From the NCBI GenBank assembly GCA_013373005.1, contig JABXIP010000147.1, forward strand, positions 1 to 11,369: a stretch of 11,369 nt of DNA, given 5' to 3'. The notes below the pieces were generated by a model. That model was not told the DNA's origin, ran no database searches, and saw nothing but the letters and a program-made list of their open reading frames with translations. Numbering within the stretch: the first letter of the stretch is position 1; each line of letters opens with the position of its first letter. Positions 7,168 through 11,369 of the stretch are shown here, piece after piece. Both the position numbers and the translations under genes were made by a program. The DNA is from Cytophagia bacterium. Lineage in GTDB: Bacteria > Bacteroidota > Bacteroidia > Cytophagales > Cyclobacteriaceae.

Positions 7168-7211
7168 ATTAAATCATCAGAGTCACTCCAGAAGTACTCT
7201 GATGATTTAAT
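7168..7211. repeat. 16-bp perfect inverted repeat (CATCAGAGTC family), possible terminator
   Basis: ATTAAATCATCAGAGT (7168-7183) is the exact reverse complement of 7196-7211, with a 12-base centre in which ACT and AGT can extend the stem. It lies 12 bases beyond the stop of the TIM-barrel gene (minus strand) and could terminate it: the minus-strand right arm ends in an A/T-rich stretch, though not a clean U-run. The core CATCAGAGTC (7175-7184) is identical to bases 10533-10542, so this is also a member of a small palindrome family in the window. Confidence 0.85.
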
Positions 7212-7223
7212 TAAAGTGACAGA

Positions 7224-8186
7224 CTAGGGATGTACAGACTTCAAATAGTCAATGCTTCTTTTTAAGGCCACTTCAGGGTTAGCTACCATGTCTTGCTCAA
7301 TGAAGAAGTGCTTCACACCGTTTTCGGCACCCGCATCAACAATGGCTTTTAAGTCCATTACTCCATCGCCTGCTGTAGTCATATAAGGGAAAAGCTCCAT
7401 CCATTGCATCGGGTCACCACCATCACCTGAGAACTGCTTTTTCTCTTTCATGTCTTTGAGGTGCATGGCAATATATCGGCCGGGATATTTCTTTAGGTAA
7501 TCTACCGGATTGGCTCCTCCGGCAGCAGTCCAATAGATATCCATTTCAAGATAAACTAAATTGGGGTCAGTATTATCCAAAATCAGGTCGATTGGAATTT
7601 GCCCATCCATCTCATGAAAACCATAGCCATGGTTATGGTAGATGTACTTCAGGCCTTCTTTCTTGGCACTTTCACCAATTTGGTTGAAGGTTTCGGCCAT
7701 GCGCTTATAATCGTCAATAGAGGTTCTTAGCTCAGGTGGAATAGAAGGAATCCCTACACACTCCATTCCTAAAGTATGTGCAGCTTCAGCCATTTGCGGC
7801 ATCCTGGTTTGGAGTGTTTCAAGGTCGGCATGGGTAGAGGTAGCCTTCAGTCCATATTCCTTCAATATACTGGCGAACTCTTTTACATCGTGACCAAAGA
7901 AGCCGCTACCCGAAAAGCCCAATTGAGGAGTTAATGCAGCCCAGCTGTCTTTAACAGCTTGCACACTAAAAGGGAAGGGGCCGTAAAGTTCCACCTCTTT
8001 ATAGCCCATATCGGCTAGCATTTTAAAGCCGCTTCTCAGGTCTTCGTCTAGCATCAATGGGATGGAAAATAGGCCGAGTCCATAAGGAATTGCTTGACTG
8101 CTTGCAGTGCTACAAGCCTGATAGCTGAGAGACATTAGTGCTCCAGTTCCGATGGCCGTGTTTCGGATAAATTCTCTTCTTTTCAT
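7224..8186 (-). CDS. Tat-exported sugar phosphate isomerase/epimerase-like TIM barrel
   Basis: A 320-residue protein of the xylose-isomerase-like TIM-barrel (AP endonuclease 2) superfamily. The N-terminus MKRREFIRNTAIGTGALMSL is a twin-arginine signal (RR at 3-4) with a hydrophobic stretch; Cys25 follows YQA, a poor lipobox, so lipid attachment is uncertain. Probable metal or catalytic positions are Glu66 (VELYG), His119, His186 (YHNHGYGF), Glu214 and Asp216 (LEMDIYW), His242 (MHLKD) and Glu297 (FIEQD). Family members isomerise or epimerise sugars or act on keto-sugars; the substrate is unknown. I chose the ATG at 8184-8186. A longer reading from TTG at 8235-8237 adds 17 residues that would bury the Tat signal and overlaps the -35/-33 element. 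Flanking promoter and hairpin suggest a single-gene transcript. Confidence 0.88.
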   Translation of the reverse strand: MKRREFIRNTAIGTGALMSLSYQACSTASSQAIPYGLGLFSIPLMLDEDLRSGFKMLADMGYKEVELYGPFPFSVQAVKDSWAALTPQLGFSGSGFFGHDVKEFASILKEYGLKATSTHADLETLQTRMPQMAEAAHTLGMECVGIPSIPPELRTSIDDYKRMAETFNQIGESAKKEGLKYIYHNHGYGFHEMDGQIPIDLILDNTDPNLVYLEMDIYWTAAGGANPVDYLKKYPGRYIAMHLKDMKEKKQFSGDGGDPMQWMELFPYMTTAGDGVMDLKAIVDAGAENGVKHFFIEQDMVANPEVALKRSIDYLKSVHP

Positions 8187-8206
8187 AGGTAAGGTCGATT
8201 TGATAT

Positions 8207-8238
8207 CCAATCTACCTCGAAAAGCGCAAAGTGTCAAT
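8207..8238 (-). promoter_or_regulatory. putative promoter of the TIM-barrel gene
   Basis: On the minus strand TTGACA (8237-8232) and TAGATT (8214-8209) are separated by 17 bases. Read as Bacteroidota elements, ATTG (8238-8235) lies 20 bases before TAGATTGG (8214-8207), one mismatch from TAnnTTTG. The start site would be near 8200, giving a very short leader before the ATG at 8186. The elements overlap the inverted repeat at 8212-8256. Confidence 0.5.
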
Positions 8239-8256
8239 ATTACGCTTTGGAGGTAG
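8212..8256. repeat. interrupted inverted repeat overlapping a promoter
   Basis: CTACCTC (8212-8218) pairs with GAGGTAG (8250-8256), and AAAGCG (8221-8226) pairs with CGCTTT (8243-8248). Only a two-base versus one-base bulge separates the two stems, and the centre is 16 bases. In total 13 base pairs span the -33 element and touch the -7 element of the TIM-barrel promoter. It may be an operator for a dimeric regulator or an RNA hairpin of a longer transcript from upstream. Confidence 0.6.
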
Positions 8257-8362
8257 GCTTTTTAATACAGAAGAGCTATAGTTTAGCCAATAAGAACTTT
8301 GACTAAATCCACCTCAAGAGCACCAGTGAATTTTGTGTAGTTACGCGGAGTGATTTTAATAT

Positions 8363-9283
8363 TTAGAAAACCACATTGGTTTCTGGAAGGGCTTCTTTAA
8401 TACGTTCTTTTTCATTTTCGCTAAAGTTATTATCACTCAATTCCAGAACAGCAAGAGATTTTAGATTTGATAGGTCTTCAGGAAGAAGTTTCAATTGGTT
8501 ATCCCTGAGTAGAAGGACTTTTAGCTCAGGTAATTCTGGTAAATAAGAGAATAGATCGGTTAGGTTCAGTTCTGGGTTACTATCCAGTACTAAACCGTTA
8601 AGGCCAGTCATTAGGATAAGTTCTTGAGCAATCATTTCCAATTTGTTGTTAGATAAGACCAGTATCTTCAATGCAGGTAGTTCGGAAAGAGTCTGGAAAG
8701 AATTACCAAAGTCCAGATTAGGATTTCCGTCCAGGTGAAGTTCTTCTAGAGCCTTCAGTTGCGAAAATGCTGGAGGAATAAGAGAGAGGTTGTTAGCAGA
8801 TAGATAGAGGAAGTCTAGTTTCTCGACTTGAGCTAAAAAATCAATGGTCTTACCAAGATTTAAGGCGGGGTTGTGGCTAAGGTCAATTTCACGAAGTTGG
8901 GGGTAACTCAGAAGTACCTTGGGGAGCTTTTTAAAGTTATTTTGTCTTAGATTAATCACTCGCAGCTCTTTTAAACTGTTAAGATCTTTTGGTAAGGCTT
9001 TGAGCTGGTTATCTTCCAGATTAAGAAGTCTAAGGTTTTTAAGATTAGCAAAGCCAGAGGGGAGTTGGGTTAATTTACATGCTCGTAAATACAAACTTTC
9101 GAGCTTGGTAAAGTCTTGAGAATGTTCAATTAAAACACTGATTTCAGAGCAATTCAGTTCCAAGGTTTTAACCGATTCAGGGTTAATTAAGGCCTTGTTA
9201 ATTGCCTTAAAGGTCTCGTTGGTCTGACTGAGGGAGAATGATTGAAATAGGATACTGGCCGATAGAACTAGGTATAGTTTCAT
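8363..9283 (-). CDS. secreted leucine-rich-repeat protein
   Basis: A 306-residue exported protein. Residues 1-19 (MKLYLVLSASILFQSFSLS) form a Sec signal peptide with cleavage probably just before Gln20; there is no lipobox cysteine. From residue 62 the chain is leucine-rich repeats of the LxxLxLxxNxLxxLPxxLxxL type: three 23-residue repeats (62-84, 85-107, 108-130), then three 49-residue pairs made of a 26-residue repeat with NPxLNLxxxF and a 23-residue repeat (131-179, 180-228, 229-277). A cap ending LPETNVVF closes the chain. Such repeats form a curved solenoid that binds partners; the ligand is unknown. I chose the ATG at 9281-9283, because the TTG at 9305-9307 would put eight extra residues before the signal peptide. 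The neighbouring LRR lipoprotein gene ends 77 bases upstream, so the two may share a transcript. Confidence 0.88.
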   Translation of the reverse strand: MKLYLVLSASILFQSFSLSQTNETFKAINKALINPESVKTLELNCSEISVLIEHSQDFTKLESLYLRACKLTQLPSGFANLKNLRLLNLEDNQLKALPKDLNSLKELRVINLRQNNFKKLPKVLLSYPQLREIDLSHNPALNLGKTIDFLAQVEKLDFLYLSANNLSLIPPAFSQLKALEELHLDGNPNLDFGNSFQTLSELPALKILVLSNNKLEMIAQELILMTGLNGLVLDSNPELNLTDLFSYLPELPELKVLLLRDNQLKLLPEDLSNLKSLAVLELSDNNFSENEKERIKEALPETNVVF

Positions 9284-9360
9284 TGGGTTAACTATGGTGT
9301 CACACAATTTAACTAATTATTTAGTAATTCTAAGGTAAGTTACATGGTTTAGTTATCGAC

Positions 9361-10302
9361 CTAAAAACAGTTTGTACTCAACTGCTGATGGTCTGACAAC
9401 TTCGAAGTGGCAATATTCTGTTCAGAACCAATTTTGATGCAGCTTAAGCTAGGGTTTCTATCTACCCTTAAATCTACCAAAGCTGTATTCTGGCTTACAT
9501 CAAGCGTGTTGAGTGCATTAGATGAAATATAGAAATATGTCAAAGCAGTGTTTTGTGTGAGATCCAATTCTTCAATCTGATTATCTGAAAGAATCAGTGT
9601 TTCCAACAATGTATTGCTACTGAGATCAACAGCTTCTAACTGGTTACTGGTCAGAAGCAGACTTTTAAGATTGATGGCTCCACTTGCATCTATAGTTTTC
9701 AATTGATTTTGCATCACGAAAAGCGTTTCGATGGACTCATTTTCGATGGTCAAATGTTCAAAGAAGTTGTAAGACAAGTCGATGATTTTTAAGTTTTCTG
9801 CATTTGAAAGACCACTGATTGAGCTTAATTCATTGAAGTTAAGGTCGGCCCAAATCAGTTTTGAGTTACCACTTAGGTCTATTTCAGTTAAGTAGTTATT
9901 GAAAAAGATAAGTGTGTCCAGTTGAGTATTGAAAGACAAGTCAACCGACTTAATTTGCTGGTTGGCTGCAGATAAGAAGGTTAAATTGGTGAAGCCTTCA
10001 ATACCTGATAGGCTTTCAATTTCACCATGATTTGAGTTTAGGTTTAGGTCCAATTTACTGACGTTTTCAGCATCAGTTCTTAACATCTGCCCGTTTAGAG
10101 CTCCATCTGAATCAATACCTTGTTCAATCAATATGGCTTCAAAGTGAGTATCGGGAATTTCCAGATAGAGATTAGTTGGTTCGGGTTCATCGTTCGAACA
10201 TGATGATAAACCGAGGATACCTAAAGCCAGAATTAAGAGTCCGGATTTTAGATGTTTGGAGGTAGAGAATTGACTAGTTGTTTTGAATTGTTGACGTTTC
10301 AT
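9361..10302 (-). CDS. leucine-rich-repeat lipoprotein, probably cell-surface
   Basis: A 313-residue lipoprotein. The signal peptide ends in the lipobox LSSC, with lipidation at Cys35. The acidic stretch SNDEPEP right after the cysteine resembles the Bacteroidota lipoprotein export signal that sends lipoproteins to the outer face of the outer membrane. Residues about 46-105 have the phylum's usual pre-repeat module (IPDTHFEAILIEQGIDSDG, NGQMLRTDAENV, LSGIEGFTNL). About eight Cytophaga-type repeats of roughly 21-23 residues follow, with the theme LxxLxLxxNxLxxxDLSxNTxL. The last is NPSLSCIKIG with Cys288, and Cys312 close to the C-terminus could pair with it. I chose the ATG at 10300-10302; a TTG nine codons earlier overlaps the -7 element. 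The promoter carries a TTGGC-N7-GTCAA site like the DUF1772 operon, suggesting control by the same AraC protein. Ligand unknown. Confidence 0.88.
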   Translation of the reverse strand: MKRQQFKTTSQFSTSKHLKSGLLILALGILGLSSCSNDEPEPTNLYLEIPDTHFEAILIEQGIDSDGALNGQMLRTDAENVSKLDLNLNSNHGEIESLSGIEGFTNLTFLSAANQQIKSVDLSFNTQLDTLIFFNNYLTEIDLSGNSKLIWADLNFNELSSISGLSNAENLKIIDLSYNFFEHLTIENESIETLFVMQNQLKTIDASGAINLKSLLLTSNQLEAVDLSSNTLLETLILSDNQIEELDLTQNTALTYFYISSNALNTLDVSQNTALVDLRVDRNPSLSCIKIGSEQNIATSKLSDHQQLSTNCF

Positions 10303-10326
10303 TAATATTTGTTTTTGACCTATGCC

Positions 10327-10372
10327 CAAATTTAGGCTTTACTCTTCAGATAGGTTTGACCTTTCAGGCCAA
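10327..10372 (-). promoter_or_regulatory. promoter of the LRR lipoprotein gene with AraC-type site
   Basis: On the minus strand TAAATTTG (10334-10327) is an exact match to the Bacteroidota -7 element TAnnTTTG. Exactly 21 bases upstream ends TTGGCCTGAAAGGTCAA (10372-10356), which fits TTGGC-N3-AA-N2-GTCAA, the pattern found twice before the DUF1772 operon. No second copy lies 21 bp away here; a looser TTGGG-N5-GTCAA (10331-10317) sits downstream, overlapping the -7 element and the start region. The predicted start site is near 10320. Confidence 0.6.
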
Positions 10373-10446
10373 TGTTTTATCTCCTCGAGCCATATAGTAG
10401 TCGAGCCTAAAAGAGTGAATGTTCCGAATGACTGAAAAAAGGTTTC

Positions 10447-10479
10447 TCAGTTAAATGATTGTTTGAATTCGGATGGGGA
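10447..10479 (-). pseudogene. remnant of the 3' end of an AraC-family gene
   Basis: The minus strand reads SPSEFKQSFN followed by TGA. It differs only by Lys for Arg from the last ten residues of the adjacent AraC gene (SPSEFRQSFN, stop at 10681-10683). Over the first 30 bases the two copies agree at 24 positions, and nearly all differences are at third codon positions, so both were once coding. Upstream of the fragment the reading changes to unrelated residues (ASPSR) and an in-frame TGA within the palindrome that begins at 10493. The fragment is therefore a leftover tail of a second regulator gene, with the rest deleted or replaced. Confidence 0.6.
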
Positions 10480-10492
10480 TCGGCTGGGGCTC

Positions 10493-10523
10493 GCTCAGAG
10501 TCTCTCCAAAGAGGACTCTGAGC
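10493..10523. repeat. palindromic hairpin 1 (CAGAGTC family)
   Basis: GCTCAGAGTC (10493-10502) is the exact reverse complement of 10514-10523. Inside it CTC (10504-10506) can pair with GAG (10511-10513) around CAAA. The core TCAGAGTC is shared with the hairpins at 7168-7211 and 10533-10563. Confidence 0.8.
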
Positions 10524-10532
10524 TGATACTTT

Positions 10533-10563
10533 CATCAGAGTCCCATAAATGGAGACTCTGATG
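10533..10563. repeat. palindromic hairpin 2 (CATCAGAGTC family)
   Basis: CATCAGAGTC (10533-10542) is the exact reverse complement of 10554-10563. The centre continues as CCAT / ATGG with a single bulged base, making a nearly complete 31-base palindrome. It lies nine bases after hairpin 1 and shares its ten-base arm with 7175-7184. Confidence 0.8.
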
Positions 10564-10573
10564 GGGTATTGAC

Positions 10574-10597
10574 CTAAATCCCCTGAAGGGGACTTAG
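10574..10597 (-). repeat. hairpin 3, better paired as minus-strand RNA
   Basis: CTAAaTCCCCT (10574-10584) pairs with AGGGGAcTTAG (10587-10597) except at one position. As plus-strand RNA that position is an A-C mismatch. As minus-strand RNA it is a G-U pair, so all eleven positions pair apart from the tight two-base turn. This favours minus-strand transcription, which is downstream of the AraC gene at 10681. Confidence 0.6.
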
Positions 10598-10626
10598 TAT
10601 TGTCTCTTCAGGCAGCTTCATCGCTC

Positions 10627-10657
10627 ACCCATGCCTGCGGCATGCAGGCTTTCGGGT
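10627..10657 (-). repeat. two mutually exclusive hairpins downstream of the AraC gene
   Basis: GCCTGC (10633-10638) can pair with GCAGGC (10644-10649), with outer support from ACCC (10627-10630) and GGGT (10654-10657). Alternatively CATGCC (10630-10635) pairs perfectly with GGCATG (10639-10644) around TGC. Both cannot form at once. No U-run follows on the minus strand, so a standard intrinsic terminator is not evident. Confidence 0.5.
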
Positions 10658-10680
10658 AGGGGTGGAAGTTAGTTTAGAAA

Positions 10681-11369
10681 TCAGTTAAACGACTGTCTGA
10701 ACTCTGAAGGAGAGAGATTCACTTTCTTTTTGAAAAGCCGACTGAACGACTGGCTGTGCTCAAAGCCCAACTCATAGGCGATTTCGCTTACGGATAGATC
10801 AGTGGTTGAAAGCCTTTCTTTGGCTTTCTCTATCAACTTGTTTTGAATGTGTTGCTGCGTGTTCTGACCTGTTTGAACCTTGAGCAGACTGCTGAGATAG
10901 TTGGAAGACATATTCAGGTTTTCGGCCATTTCATGCACAGATGGAAGTCCTTCACGCATTAAATCATCTCTCTTAAAATAGTCTGTGAGCCAATCTTCTA
11001 CTTTTGCCAGTACCGCATGATTGCTGATTTTTCTGGTGATGAACTGTCTCTGATAAAATCGTTCAGCATAGTTGAGCAATACCTCGATTTGTGAAATGAT
11101 GATGTTCTGGCTGAACTGATCGATGTTCGCATGGTATTCTTCCTGAATACTTTTCATGATCCGAATCATGTGCTGTTCTTCTTTGTCAGATAAGAACAAG
11201 GCTTCATTGACCCGATAACCAAAGAATTCGTATTGATTGATTTTCTTGGCGAGCGGAGTATTCCAAAGAAAATCGGGGTGGATGAATAAAAGCCAACCGG
11301 TTGGTTTGGTGCCATCCTCATAATTGGCCCTTACGCTCACCACTTGCCCTGGTGACACGAAAGACATCA
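10681..11369 (-). CDS. AraC-family transcriptional regulator, N-terminus beyond the window
   Basis: At least 229 codons are open to the right edge. The first methionine in view, in MSFVSPGQVVSV, is very likely internal: in family members such as the Bacteroidota XylS/AraC proteins of about 300 residues this phrase sits some 70 residues in, at the end of the cupin-like sensor. Counting from that Met, residues about 27-110 form the rest of the sensor and linker (GWLLFIHPDFLW, YEFFGYRVNEALFLSDKE). HTH1 is at about 143-164 (SVHEMAENLNMSSNYLSSLLK) and HTH2 at about 192-214 (SVSEIAYELGFEHSQSFSRLFK), and the chain ends VNLSPSEFRQSFN. It is a different AraC subtype from the gene at 5026-6012. The ligand and targets are not visible. 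A partial copy of its 3' end lies about 200 bases downstream. Confidence 0.9.
   Translation of the reverse strand, partial: MSFVSPGQVVSVRANYEDGTKPTGWLLFIHPDFLWNTPLAKKINQYEFFGYRVNEALFLSDKEEQHMIRIMKSIQEEYHANIDQFSQNIIISQIEVLLNYAERFYQRQFITRKISNHAVLAKVEDWLTDYFKRDDLMREGLPSVHEMAENLNMSSNYLSSLLKVQTGQNTQQHIQNKLIEKAKERLSTTDLSVSEIAYELGFEHSQSFSRLFKKKVNLSPSEFRQSFN

Larger units (their letters stand above)
10303..10680. other. 378-base stretch with no intact gene
   Basis: From left to right it holds the LRR lipoprotein promoter and AraC-type site (10327-10372), an undistinguished stretch (10373-10446), a short remnant of an AraC-family gene end (10447-10479), and a block of at least four hairpins (10493-10657) immediately downstream of the second AraC gene. 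No open reading frame of convincing length or family resemblance was seen on either strand, and no tRNA-like fold. Confidence 0.7.

Noticed and set aside
8187..8237. A longer reading of the TIM-barrel protein from TTG at 8235-8237
   Set aside because: The added 17 residues would precede the twin-arginine signal and the TTG is part of the TTGACA promoter element; the ATG at 8186 gives a standard Tat N-terminus.
9284..9307. A longer start (TTG at 9305-9307) for the secreted LRR protein
   Set aside because: It adds eight residues before an otherwise normal signal peptide; the ATG at 9283 is preferred.
9309..9345. A/T-rich palindromic stretch between the two LRR genes
   Set aside because: Arms are only about five bases of A and T, expected by chance in such sequence.
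10303..10329. A longer start (TTG at 10327-10329) for the LRR lipoprotein
   Set aside because: The codon overlaps the -7 promoter element TAAATTTG and lies upstream of the predicted transcription start.

Overview
The window looks like chromosomal DNA from a marine-type Bacteroidota (Cytophagales/Flammeovirgaceae-like). The evidence is indirect: promoters of the TTTG / TAnnTTTG type, starts without strong Shine-Dalgarno sequences, a lipoprotein with an acidic tail after its lipid cysteine, a Cytophaga-style leucine-rich-repeat protein, and many small DUF membrane proteins typical of the phylum. No rRNA, tRNA, CRISPR array, transposase or phage gene is visible. Species assignment is not possible from the sequence alone.

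Layout. Bases 1-156 are the 3' end of a PLP-dependent aminotransferase (+). katG (373-2595, +) follows with its own promoter and a strong terminator and encodes a complete bifunctional catalase-peroxidase. Everything after it is on the minus strand. Reading in the direction of transcription from the right edge: a 5'-truncated AraC-family regulator (10681-11369); a 378-base gap holding a tiny AraC-gene remnant and a dense cluster of hairpins; a surface-type LRR lipoprotein (9361-10302); a secreted LRR protein (8363-9283); a Tat-exported sugar isomerase/epimerase-like TIM barrel (7224-8186); a translationally coupled trio of DUF4386 membrane protein, unknown 127-residue protein and AraC regulator with an arabinose-binding-type sensor domain (5026-7013); and a four-gene operon of DUF1772 membrane protein, NmrA-like NAD(P)-binding protein, DUF5367-like membrane protein and YjaB-like acetyltransferase (2645-4925), which converges on katG.

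Main new observation. The intergenic region between the 328-residue AraC gene and the DUF1772 operon holds two copies of TTGGC-N7-GTCAA (minus strand), exactly 21 bp apart, the geometry expected of an AraC-family operator. A third exact copy of the pattern lies upstream of the LRR lipoprotein gene more than 5 kb away. At both promoters the GTCAA end is exactly 21 bases from a Bacteroidota -7 element (CAACTTTG and TAAATTTG) and sits where a -33 TTTG would normally be. This points to a small regulon in which the AraC protein would activate both the small-membrane-protein operon and a surface LRR lipoprotein. Its biological role is unknown. A second set of observations concerns a family of near-perfect palindromes sharing CATCAGAGTC or a close variant, at 7168-7211 and within 10493-10563, the latter lying directly against the remnant of a second AraC gene.
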